A DNA stretch of 64,000 bases, from positions 124,001 to 188,000 of the forward strand of contig BSBM01000200.1 in assembly GCA_027924585.1 (NCBI GenBank), written 5' to 3'. Under the pieces are notes generated by a model that did not search any database, was not told where the DNA came from, and saw only the letters and a program-made list of their open reading frames with translations. Source of the DNA: Larix kaempferi. Lineage: Eukaryota > Streptophyta > Pinopsida > Pinales > Pinaceae. The stretch's first letter is position 1. Every line of letters begins with the position of its first letter. The position numbers and the translations under genes are program-made. Positions 1 to 12,058 of the stretch are shown piece after piece.

Positions 1-3000
1 TTTCCCTGTTTTTTAAAATCACAGCTTCTAGAAGGTATACATGATTTCTTAAAAAACACGAGTTTTTAGAAAATGTGTTTTATTTCATAAATGGAATCAA
101 CAAAGTATGCATATTCTACGTCATAATGACTTTCTATAGTTTGCGCATGCGTTTGGAAATAAGAAAAGCTAACTTCCCCCGTTTTTTAAAATCACAGCAT
201 CTAGAAGGTTTACATGCTTTCTTAAAAAACACGACTTTTTAGAAAATGTGTTTTATTTCAAAAATGGAATCAACAAAGTATGCACATTCTACGTCATAAG
301 GACTTTCCATAGTTTGTGCATGCGTCCGGAAATAAGAAAAGCTTACTTCCCCCGTTTTTTAAAATCAGAGCTTCTAGAAGGTTTACATGATTTGTTAAAA
401 AACACAAGTTTTTAGAAAATGTGTTTTATTTCATAAATGGAATCTACAAAATATGCACATTCTACGTCATAATGACTTTCTATAGTTTGCTCATGCGTCC
501 GGAAATAAGAAAAGCTTACTCCCACCGTTTTTTAAAATCACGGCTTCTAGAAGGTTTAGATGATTTCGTAAAAAACACGATCTTTTTGAAAATGTGTTTT
601 ATTTCATAAATGGAATCTACAAAGTGTGCACATTCTACGTAATAACGACTTTCTATAATTTGCGCATGCGTCCAGAAATAAGAAAAGCTTACTTCCACCG
701 TTTTTTAAAATCACAGCTTCTAGAAGGTTTACATGATTTCGTAAAAAACACGAGTTTTTAGAAAATGTGTTTTATTTCATAAATGGAATCAACAAAGTAT
801 GCACATTCTACGTCATAAGGACTCTCTATAGTTTGCGCATGCGTCCAGAAATAAGAAAAGCTTACCTCCACCGTTTTTCAAAATCACAGCTTCTAGAAGG
901 TTTACATGATTTCGTAAAAAACACGAGTTTTTAGAAAATGTGTTTTATTTCATAAATGGAATCTACAAAGTATGCACATTCTATGTCATAATGACTTTCT
1001 ATAGTTTGCGCATGCGTCCGGAAATAAGAAAAGCTTACTTCCACCGTTTTTTAAAATCACAGCTTCTTGAAGGTTTACATGATTTCGTAAAAAACACGAG
1101 TTTTTAGAAAATGTGTTTTATTTCATAAATGGAATCTACAAAGTATGCACATTCTACGTCATAACGACTTTCTATAGTTTGCGCATGCATCTGGAAATAA
1201 GAAAGGCTTACTTCCCCCGTTTTTTAAAATCACAGCTTCTAGAAGGTTTACATGATTTCTTAAAAAACATGAGTTTTTAGAAAATGTGTTTTATTTCATA
1301 AATGGAATGAACAAAGTATGCACATTTTACGTCATAACGACTTTCTATAGTTTGCGCATGCGTCCGGAAATAAGAAAAGCTTACTTCCCCCGTTTTTTAA
1401 AATCACAGCTTCCAGAAGGTTTACATGATTTCTTAAAAAACACGAGTTTTTAGAAAATGTGTTTTATTTCATAAATGGAATCAACAAAGTATGCACATTC
1501 TATGTCATAACGACTTTCTATAGTTTGCGCAAGCGTTTGGAAATAAGAAAAGCTTACTTCCCCCGTTTTTTAAAATCACAGCTTCTAGAAGGTTTACATG
1601 ATTTCTTAAAAAACACGAGTTTTTAGAAAATGTGTTTTATTTCATAAATGGAATCAACAAAGTATGCACATTCTACGTCATAACGACGTTCTATAGTTTG
1701 TGCATGCGTCCGAAAATAAGAAAAGCTTACTTCCACCGTTTTTTAAAATCACAACTTCTAGAAGGTTTACATGATTTTGTAAAAAACACAAGTTTTTAGA
1801 AAATGTGTTTTATTTCATAAATGGAATCTACAAAGTATGCACATTTTACGTCATAACGACTTTCTATAGTTTGCGCATGCGTCCGGAAATAAGAAAAGCT
1901 TATTTCCACCGTTTTTTAAAATCACGGCTTCTAGAAGATTTACATGATTTCGTAAAAAACACGAGTTTTTAGAAAATGTGTTTTATTTCATAAATGGAAT
2001 CTACAAAGTATGCACATTCTACGTCATAACGACTTTCGATAGTTTGCGCATGCGTTTGGAAATAAGAAAAGCTTACTTCCCCCGTTTTTTAAAATCACAG
2101 CTTCTAGAAGGTTTACATGATTTCTTAAAAAACACGAGTTTTTAGAAAATGTGTTTTATTTCATAAATGGAATCAACAAAGTATGCACATTCTACGTCAT
2201 AACGATGTTCTATAGTTTGCGCATGCGTCCGGAAATAAGAAAAGCTTACTTCCACCATTTTTTAAAATCACAACTTCTAGAAGGTTTACATGATTTCGTA
2301 AAAAACACGAGTTTTTAGAAAATGTGTTTTATTTCATAAATGGAATCTACAAAGTATGCACATTCTACGTCATAATGACTTTCTATAGTTTGCACATGCG
2401 TCCGGAAATAAGAAAAGATTACTTCCACCGTTTTTTAAAATCATAGCTTCTAGAAGGTTTACATGATTTCATAAAAAAACACGAGTTTTTAGAAAATGTG
2501 TTTTATTTCATAAATGTAATTAACAAAGTATGCACATTCTACATCATAATGACTTTCTATAGTTTGCGCATGCGTCCGGAAATAAGAAAAGCTTACCTCC
2601 CCCGTTTTTTAAAATCACAGATTCTAGAAGTTTTGCATGATTTCTTAAAAAACACAAGATTTTAGAAAATGTGTTTTATTAAATAAATCGAATCAACAAA
2701 GTATGCACATTCTACGTCATAACGAATTTCTATAATTTGTGCATGCGTTTGGAAATAAGAAAAGCTTACTTCCCCCGTTTTTTAAAATCATAGCTTCTAG
2801 AAGGTTTACATGATTTCTTAAAAAACACGAGTTTTTAGAAAATGTGTTTTATTTCGTAAATGGAATCAACAAAGTATGCACATTCTATGTCATAGCGACT
2901 TTCTATAGTTTGCGCATGCGTTTGGAAATAAGAAAAGCTTACTTCCACCGTTTTTTAAAATCACAGCTTCTAGAAGGTTTACATGATTTCTTAAAAAACA

Positions 3001-4696
3001 CGAGTTTTTAGAAAATGTGTTTTATTTCGTAAATGGAATCAACAAAGTATGCACATTCTACGTCATAACGACTTTCTATAGTTTGCGCATGCGTTTGGAA
3101 ATAAGAAAAGCTTACTTCCCCCGTTTTTTAAAATCACAGCTTCTAGAAGGTTTACATGATTTCTTAAAAAACACGAGTTGTTAGAAAATGTGTTTTATTT
3201 CATAAATGGAATCAACAAAGTATGCACGTTCTAGATCATAACGACTTTCTATAGTTTGCGCATGCGTCCGGAAATAAGAAAAGCTTACTTCCACCGTTTT
3301 TTAAAATCAAAGCTTCTAGAAGGTTTACATGATTTCTTAAAAAACACGAGTTTTTAGAAAATGTGTTTTATTTCACAAATGGAATCAACAAAGTATGCAC
3401 ATTCTACATCATAACGAATTTCTATAGTTTGCGCATTCATCCGGAAATAAGAAAAGCTTACTTCCACCGTTTTTTTAAATCACAGCTTCTAGAATGTTTA
3501 CATGATTTGGTAAAAAACATGAGTTTTTGAAAATGTGTTTTATTTCATAAATGGAATCAACAAAGTATGCACATTCTACGTCATAACGACTTTCTATAGT
3601 TTGCGCATGCGTCCGGAAATAAGAAAAGCTTACTTCCCCCGTTTTTTAAAATCACAGCTTCTAGAAGGTTTACATGATTTCTTAAAAAAAACGAGTTTTT
3701 AGAAAATGTGTTTTATTTCATAAATGGAATCAACAAAGTATGCACATTCTACGTCATAGCGACTTTCTATAGTTTGCGCATGCGTTTGGAAATAAGAAAA
3801 GCTTACTTCCCCCGTTTTTTAAAATCACAGCTTCTAGAAGGTTTACATGATTTCCTAAAAAACACGAGTTTTTAGAAAATGTGTTTTATTTCATAAACGG
3901 AATCAACAAAGTATGCACATTCTACGTCATAACGACTTTCTATAGTTTGCGCATGCGTCCGGAAATAAGAAAAGCTTACTTCCACCGGTTTTTAAAATCA
4001 CAGCTTCTAGAAGGTTTACATGATTTCGTAAAAAACACGAGTTTTTAGAAAATGTGTTTTATTTCATAAATGGAATCTACAAAGTATGCACATTCTACGT
4101 CATAACTGCTTTCTATAGTTTGCGCATGCGTCCGGAAATAAGAAAAGCTTACTTCCCCCGTTTTTTAAAATTACAGCTTCTAGAAGGTTTACATGATTTC
4201 TTAAAAAACACGAGTTTTTAGAAAATGTGTTTTATTTCATAAATGGAATCAACAAAGTATGCAAATTCTACGTCATATCGACTTTCTATAGTTTGCGCAT
4301 GCATCTGGAAATAAGAAAAGCTTACTTCCCCCGTTTTTTAAAATCACAGCTTCTAGAAGGTTTACATGATTTCTTAAAAAACATGAGTTTTTAGAAAATG
4401 TGTTTTATTTCATAAATGGAATCTACAAAGTATGCACATTCTACGTCATAATGACTTTCTATAGTGTGCGCATGTGTCCGGAAATAAGAAAAGCTTACTT
4501 CCACCGTTTTTTAAAATCACAGCTTCTTGAAGGTTTACATGATTTCGTAAAAAACACGAGTTTTTAGAAAATCTGTTTTTTTTCATAAATGGAATCTACA
4601 AAGTATGCACATTCTACGTCATAACGGCTTTCTATAGTTTGCGCATGCGTCCGGAAATAAGAAAAGCTTACTTCCCCCGTTTTTTAAAATCACAGC

Positions 4697-4704
4697 TTCT
4701 AGAA
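4697..4704. promoter_or_regulatory. HSF-type dyad TTCTAGAA, one example of several hundred
   Basis: TTCnnGAA is the tail-to-tail pair of nGAAn units bound by heat shock factors. Here it is perfect and sits inside the 10-bp palindrome CTTCTAGAAG. A third unit would need TTC after GAAGG; the satellite has TTT, so the element is two perfect units plus a weak third. Most monomers keep it. The common variants TTCTTGAA and TTCCAGAA change only the free central bases, while GTCTAGAA, TTCTACAA and TTCTAAAA break it. Any binding is inference. Confidence 0.3.
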
Positions 4705-4812
4705 GGTTTACATGATTTCTTAAAAAACACGAGTTTTTAGAAAATGTGTTTTATTTCATAAATGGAATCAACAAAGTATGCACATTCTACGTCATAACGA
4801 CTTTCTATAGTT

Positions 4813-4823
4813 TGCGCATGCGT
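4813..4823. promoter_or_regulatory. NRF1-like palindrome TGCGCATGCGT, one example
   Basis: The NRF1 consensus is YGCGCAYGCGCR. The satellite reads TGCGCATGCGTC, matching the first ten positions and missing the last two (C to T, then R to C). It contains two CpGs, and many monomers show TpG or CpA forms (TGTGCATGCG, TGCACATGCG, TGCGCATGCA) or GCATTCG instead. The site may be incidental in any single monomer; it is notable because it is repeated hundreds of times. Confidence 0.22.
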
Positions 4824-5017
4824 CCGGAAATAAGAAAAGCTTACTTCCCCCGTTTTTTAAAATCACAGCGTCTAGAAGGTTTACATGATTTCTTAAAAAA
4901 CAAGAGTTTTTAGAAAATGTGTTTTATTTCATAAACGGAATCAACAAAGTATGCAAATTCTACGTCATAACGACTTTCTATAGTTTGCGCATGCGTTTGG
5001 AAATAAGAAAAGCTTAC

Positions 5018-8000
5018 TTTCCCTGTTTTTTAAAATCACAGCTTCTAGAAGGTATACATGATTTCTTAAAAAACACGAGTTTTTAGAAAATGTGTTTTAT
5101 TTCATAAATGGAATCAACAAAGTATGCACATTCTACGTCATAATGACTTTCTATAGTTTGCGCATGCGTTTGGAAATAAGAAAAGCTAACTTCCCCCGTT
5201 TTTTAAAATCACAGCATCTAGAAGGTTTACATGCTTTCTTAAAAAACACGACTTTTTAGAAAATGTGTTTTATTTCAAAAATGGAATCAACAAAGTATGC
5301 ACATTCTACGTCATAAGGACTTTCCATAGTTTGTGCATGCGTCCGGAAATAAGAAAAGCTTACTTCCCCCGTTTTTTAAAATCAGAGCTTCTAGAAGGTT
5401 TACATGATTTGTTAAAAAACACGAGTTTTTAGAAAATGTGTTTTATTTCATAAATGGAATCTACAAAATATGCACATTCTACGTCATAATGACTTTCTAT
5501 AGTTTGCTCATGCGTCCGGAAATAAGAAAAGCTTACTCCCACCGTTTTTTAAAATCACGGCTTCTAGAAGGTTTAGATGATTTCGTAAAAAACACGATCT
5601 TTTAGAAAATGTGTTTTATTTCATAAATGGAATCTACAAAGTGTGCACATTCTACGTAATAACGACTTTCTATAATTTGCGCATGCGTCCAGAAATAAGA
5701 AAAGCTTACTTCCACCGTTTTTTAAAATCACAGCTTCTAGAAGGTTTACATGATTTCGTAAAAAACACGAGTTTTTAGAAAATGTGTTTTATTTCATAAA
5801 TGGAATCAACAAAGTATGCACATTCTACGTCATAAGGACTCTCTATAGTTTGCGCATGCGTCCAGAAATAAGAAAAGCTTACCTCCACCGTTTTTCAAAA
5901 TCACAGCTTCTAGAAGCTTTACATGATTTCGTAAAAAACACGAGTTTTTAGAAAATGTGTTTTATTTCATAAATGGAATCTACAAAGTATGCACATTCTA
6001 TGTCATAATGACTTTCTATAGTTTGCGCATGCGTCCGGAAATAAGAAAAGCTTACTTCCACCGTTTTTTAAAATCACAGCTTCTTGAAGGTTTACATGAT
6101 TTCGTAAAAAACACGAGTTTTTAGAAAATGTGTTTTATTTCATAAATGGAATCTACAAAGTATGCACATTCTACGTCATAACGACTTTCTATAGTTTGCG
6201 CATGCATCTGGAAATAAGAAAAGCTTACTTCCCCCGTTTTTTAAAATCACAGCTTCTAGAAGGTTTACATGATTTCTTAAAAAACATGAGTTTTTAGAAA
6301 ATGTGTTTTATTTCATAAATGGAATGAACAAAGTATGCACATTTTACGTCATAACGACTTTCTATAGTTTGCGCATGCGTCCGGAAATAAGAAAAGCTTA
6401 CTTCCCCCGTTTTTTAAAATCACAGCTTCCAGAAGGTTTACATGATTTCTTAAAAAACACGAGTTTTTAGAAAATGTGTTTTATTTCATAAATGGAATCA
6501 ACAAAGTATGCACATTCTACGTCATAACGACTTTCTATAGTTTGCGCAAGCGTTTGGAAATAAGAAAAGCTTACTTCCCCCGTTTTTTAAAATCACAGCT
6601 TCTAGAAGGTTTACATGATTTCTTAAAAAACACGAGTTTTTAGAAAATGTGTTTTATTTCATAAATGGAATCAACAAAGTATGCACATTCTACGTCATAA
6701 CGACGTTCTATAGTTTGTGCATGCGTCCGAAAATAAGAAAAGCTTACTTCCACCGTTTTTTAAAATCACAACTTCTAGAAGGTTTACATGATTTTGTAAA
6801 AAACACAAGTTTTTAGAAAATGTGTTTTATTTCATAAATGGAATCTACAAAGTATGCACATTTTACGTCATAACGACTTTCTATAGTTTCCGCATGCGTC
6901 CGGAAATAAGAAAAGCTTATTTCCACCGTTTTTTAAAATCACGGCTTCTAGAAGATTTACATGATTTCGTAAAAAACACGAGTTTTTAGAAAATGTGTTT
7001 TATTTCATAAATGGAATCTACAAAGTATGCACATTCTACGTCATAACGATTTTCTATAGTTTGCGCATGCGTCCGGAAATAAGAAAAGCTTACCTCCCCC
7101 GTTTTTTAAAATCACAGATTCTAGATGTTTTGCATGATTTCTTAAAAAACATGAGTTTTTAGAAAATGTGTTTTATTAAATAAATGGAATCAACAAAGTA
7201 TGCACATTCTACGTCATAACGACTTTCTATAATTTGCGCATGCGTTTGGAAATAAGAAAAGCTTACTTCCCCCGTTTTTTAAAATCACAGCTTCTAGAAG
7301 GTTTACATGATTTCTTAAAAAACATGAGTTTTTAGAAAATGTGTTTGATTTCATAAATGGAATCAACAAAGTATGCACATTCTACGTCATAACGACTTTC
7401 TATAGTTTTCGCATGCGTCCGGAAATAAGAAAAGCTTACTTCCACCGTTTTTTAAAATCACAGCTTCTAGAAGGTTTACATGATTTCGTAAAAAACATGA
7501 GTTTTTAGAAAATGTGTTTTATTTCATAAATGGAATCTACAAAGTATTCACATTCTACGTCATAACGACTTTCTATAGTGTGCGCATGCGTCCGGAAATA
7601 AGAAAAGCTTACTTCCACCGTTTTTTAAAATCACAGCTTCTAGAAGGTTTACATGATTTCGTAAAAAAGATGAGTTTTTAGAAAATGTATTTTATTTCAT
7701 AAATGGAATATACAAAGTATGCACATTCTACGTCATAACGATGTTCTATAGTTTGCGCATGCGTCCGGAAATAAGAAAAGCTTACTTCCACCATTTTTTA
7801 AAATCACAACTTCTAGAAGGTTTACATGATTTCGTAAAAAACACGAGTTTTTAGAAAATGTGTTTTATTTCATAAATGGAATCTACAAAGTATGCACATT
7901 CTACGTCATAATGACTTTCTATAGTTTGCACATGCGTCCGGAAATAAGAAAAGATTACTTCCACCGTTTTTTAAAATCATAGCTTCTAGAAGGTTTACAT

Positions 8001-10552
8001 GATTTCATAAAAAACACGAGTTTTTAGAAAATGTGTTTTATTTCATAAATGTAATTAACAAAGTATGCACATTCTACATCATAACGACTTTCTATAGTTT
8101 GCGCATGCGTCCGGAAATAAGAAAAGCTTACCTCCCCCGTTTTTTAAAATCACAGATTCTAGAAGTTTTGCATGATTTCTTAAAAAACACAAGATTTTAG
8201 AAAATGTGTTTTATTAAATAAATCGAATCAACAAAGTATGCACATTCTACGTCATAACGAATTTCTATAATTTGTGCATGCGTTTGGAAATAAGAAAAGC
8301 TTACTTCCCCCGTTTTTTAAAATCATAGCTTCTAGAAGGTTTACATGATTTCTTAAAAAACACGAGTTTTTAGAAAATGTGTTTTATTTCGTAAATGGAA
8401 TCAACAAAGTATGCACATTCTATGTCATAGCGACTTTCTATAGTTTGCGCATGCGTTTGGAAATAAGAAAAGCTTACTTCCACCGTTTTTTAAAATCACA
8501 GCTTCTAGAAGGTTTACATGATTTCTTAAAAAACACGAGTTTTTAGAAAATGTGTTTTATTTCGTAAATGGAATCAACAAAGTATGCACATTCTACGTCA
8601 TAACGACTTTCTATAGTTTGCGCATGCGTTTGGAAATAAGAAAAGCTTACTTCCCCCGTTTTTTAAAATCACAGCTTCTAGAAGGTTTACATGATTTCTT
8701 AAAAAACACGAGTTGTTAGAAAATGTGTTTTATTTCATAAATGGAATCAACAAAGTATGCACGTTCTAGATCATAACGAATTTCTATAGTTTGCGCATGC
8801 GTCCGGAAATAAGAAAAGCTTACTTCCACCGTTTTTTAAAATCAAAGCTTCTAGAAGGTTTACATGATTTCTTAAAAAACACGATTTTTTAGAAAATGTG
8901 TTTTATTTCACAAATGGAATCAACAAAGTATGCACATTCTACATCATAACGACTTTCTATAGTTTGCGCATTCGTCCGGAAATAAGAAAAGCTTACTTCC
9001 ACCGTTTTTTTAAATCACAGCTTCTAGAATGTTTACATGATTTGGTAAAAAACATGAGTTTTTGAAAATGTGTTTTATTTCATAAATGGAATGAACAAAG
9101 TATGCACATTCTACGTCATAACGACTTTCTATAGTTTGCGCATGCGTCCGGAAATAAGAAAAGCTTACTTCCCCCGTTTTTTAAAATCACAGCTTCTAGA
9201 AGGTTTACATGATTTCTTAAAAAAAACGAGTTTTTAGAAAATGTGTTTTATTTCATAAATGGAATCAACAAAGTATGCACATTCTACGTCATAGCGACTT
9301 TCTATAGTTTGCGCATGCGTTTGGAAATAAGAAAAGCTTACTTCCCCCGTTTTTTAAAATCACAGCTTCTAGAAGGTTTACATGATTTCCTAAAAAACAC
9401 GAGTTTTTAGAAAATGTGTTTTATTTCATAAACGGAATCAACAAAGTATGCACATTCTACGTCATAACGACTTTCTATAGTTTGCGCATGCGTCCGGAAA
9501 TAAGAAAAGCTTACTTCCACCGGTTTTTAAAATCACAGCTTCTAGAAGGTTTACATGATTTCGTAAAAAACACGAGTTTTTAGAAAATGTGTTTTATTTC
9601 ATAAATGGAATCTACAAAGTATGCACATTCTACGTCATAACTGCTTTCTATAGTTTGCGCATGCGTCCGGAAATAAGAAAAGCTTACTTCCCCCGTTTTT
9701 TAAAATTACAGCTTCTAGAAGGTCTACATGATTTCTTAAAAAACACGAGTTTTTAGAAAATGTGTTTTATTTCATAAATGGAATCAACAAAGTATGCAAA
9801 TTCTACGTCATAACGACTTTCTATAGTTTCCGCATGCATCTGGAAATAAGAAAAGCTTACTTCCCCCGTTTTTTAAAATCACAGCTTCTAGAAGGTTTAC
9901 ATGATTTCTTAAAAAACATGAGTTTTTAGAAAATGTGTTTTATTTCATAAATGGAATCTACAAAGTATGCACATTCTACGTCATAATGACTTTCTATAGT
10001 GTGCGCATGTGTCCGGAAATAAGAAAAGCTTACTTCCACCGTTTTTTAAAATCACAGCTTCTTGAAGGTTTACATGATTTCGTAAAAAACACGAGTTTTT
10101 AGAAAATCTGTTTTTTTTCATAAATGGAATCTACAAAGTATGCACATTCTACGTCATAACGGCTTTCTATAGTTTGCGCATGCGTCCGGAAATAAGAAAA
10201 GCTTACTTCCCCCGTTTTTTAAAATCACAGCTTCTAGAAGGTTTACATGATTTCTTAAAAAACACGAGTTTTTAGAAAATGTGTTTTATTTCATAAATGG
10301 AATCAACAAAGTATGCACATTCTACGTCATAACGACTTTCTATAGTTTGCGCATGCGTCCGGAAATAAGAAAAGCTTACTTCCCCCGTTTTTTAAAATCA
10401 CAGCGTCTAGAAGGTTTACATGATTTCTTAAAAAACAAGAGTTTTTAGAAAATGTGTTTTATTTCATAAACGGAATCAACAAAGTATGCAAATTCTACGT
10501 CATAACGACTTTCTATAGTTTGCGCATGCGTTTGGAAATAAGAAAAGCTTAC
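5018..10552 (+). repeat. 29-monomer HOR, copy 2, enlarged to 32 monomers
   Basis: This copy follows copy 1 monomer by monomer, but the next recurrence of the starting signature is at 10,553, giving 5,535 bp (32 x 173 minus 1). The extra three monomers lie at 7,048-7,736. The missing base is explained by the longer A run in copy 1 near 2,474. Outside these places the two copies look nearly identical by eye, which implies recent amplification or conversion. Confidence 0.92.
7048..7736 (+). repeat. Four-monomer segment replacing one monomer in HOR copy 2
   Basis: At 7,047 copy 2 departs from copy 1 position 2,030 (CGATTTTC against CGACTTTC), and the copies re-join at AACGATGTTC, 7,737 against 2,201. 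The offset changes from 5,017 to 5,536, a gain of 519 bp (3 x 173). The segment includes a monomer with GATTCTAGATGTTTTGCATG and TTATTAAATAAATGG, related to the distinctive monomer at 2,620 and 8,155, so it was probably copied from elsewhere in the array. Confidence 0.85.
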
Positions 10553-12058
10553 TTTCCCTGTTTTTTAAAATCACAGCTTCTAGAAGGTATACATGATTTC
10601 TTAAAAAACACGAGTTTTTAGAAAATGTGTTTTATTTCATAAATGGAATCAACAAAGTATGCACATTCTACGTCATAATGACTTTCTATAGTTTGCGCAT
10701 GCGTTTGGAAATAAGAAAAGCTAACTTCCCCCGTTTTTTAAAATCACAGCGTCTAGAAGGTTTACATGCTTTCTTAAAAAACACGACTTTTTAGAAAATG
10801 TGTTTTATTTCAAAAATGGAATCAACAAAGTATGCACATTCTACGTCATAAGGACTTTCCATAGTTTGTGCATGCGTCCGGAAATAAGAAAAGCTTACTT
10901 CCCCCGTTTTTTAAAATCAGAGCTTCTAGAAGGTTTACATGATTTGTTAAAAAACACGAGTTTTTAGAAAATGTGTTTTATTTCATAAATGGAATCTACA
11001 AAATATGCACATTCTACGTCATAATGACTTTCTATAGTTTGCTCATGCGTCCGGAAATAAGAAAAGCTTACTCCCACCGTTTTTTAAAATCACGGCTTCT
11101 AGAAGGTTTACATGATTTCGTAAAAAACACGATCTTTTAGAAAATGTGTTTTATTTCATAAATGGAATCTACAAAGTGTGCACATTCTACGTAATAACGA
11201 CTTTCTATAATTTGCGCATGCGTCCAGAAATAAGAAAAGCTTACTTCCACCGTTTTTTAAAATCCCAGCTTCTAGAAGGTTTACATGATTTCGTAAAAAA
11301 CACGAGTTTTTAGAAAATGTGTTTTATTTCATAAATGGAATCAACAAAGTATGCACATTCTACGTCATAAGGACTCTCTATAGTTTGCGCATGCGTCCAG
11401 AAATAAGAAAAGCTTACCTCCACCGTTTTTCAAAATCACAGCTTCTAGAAGGTTTACATGATTTCGTAAAAAACACGAGTTTTTAGAAAATGTGTTTTAT
11501 TTCATAAATGGAATCTACAAAGTATGCACATTCTATGTCATAATGACTTTCTATAGTTTGCGCATGCGTCTGGAAATAAGAAAAGCTTACTTCCACCGTT
11601 TTTTAAAATCACAGCTTCTTGAAGGTTTACATGATTTCGTAAAAAACACGAGTTTTTAGAAAATGTGTTTTATTTCATAAATGGAATCTACAAAGTATGC
11701 ACATTCTACGTCATAACGACTTTCTATAGTTTGCGCATGCATCTGGAAATAAGAAAAGCTTACTTCCCCCGTTTTTTAAAATCACAGCTTCTAGAAGGTT
11801 TACATGATTTCTTAAAAAACATGAGTTTTTAGAAAATGTGTTTTATTTCATAAATGGAATGAACAAAGTATGCACATTTTACGTCATAACGACTTTCTAT
11901 AGTTTGCGCATGCGTCCGGAAATAAGAAAAGCTTACTTCCCCCGTTTTTTAAAATCACAGCTTCCAGAAGGTTTACATGATTTCTTAAAAAACACGAGTT
12001 TTTAGAAAATGTGTTTTATTTCATAAATGGAATCAACAAAGTATGCACATTCTACGTC
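10553..12058 (+). repeat. 29-monomer HOR, copy 3, truncated after ~8.7 monomers
   Basis: The signature TTTCCCTG plus GGTATACATG starts again at 10,553, and the diagnostic variants follow in the same order until about 12,058. There copy 1 has CGACTTTC and GCGCAAGCGTTTGG, while this copy has ATGACTTTC and GCGTATGCGTCCGG. The sequence then passes into mixed monomers, so this is the right boundary of the 29-monomer block. Confidence 0.88.

Larger units (their letters stand above)
4679..4851 (+). repeat. Representative type A monomer (173 bp)
   Basis: This is a clean example of one of two common monomer types. It is marked by CCCCCG just before the T6A4 tract, TTTCTTAAAAAAC after the XbaI region, and GGAATCAACAAAG. 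Landmarks are TCTAGA at 4698-4703, GCATGC at 4816-4821 and AAGCTT at 4837-4842. In the 29-monomer HOR these three markers usually travel together; in later blocks they are recombined. The unit start is arbitrary, chosen at the G of GTTTTTTAAAATC. Confidence 0.9.
1..5017 (+). repeat. 29-monomer HOR, copy 1 (5,017 bp)
   Basis: The window's first bases (TTTCCCTG followed by the T6A4 tract and GAAGGTATACATG) recur at 5,018, an offset of 5,017, exactly 29 x 173. Copies 1 and 2 share strings of rare variants in the same order, such as the AAAATATGCAC monomer, TGCTCATGCG, GTGTGCACATTC with ACGTAATAACG, and GCGCAAGCG. Differences seen are few single bases (for example CATATTC at 107 against CACATTC in copy 2) plus one extra A in the run near 2,474. 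The HOR phase is arbitrary and the array probably continues left of the window. Confidence 0.93.
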
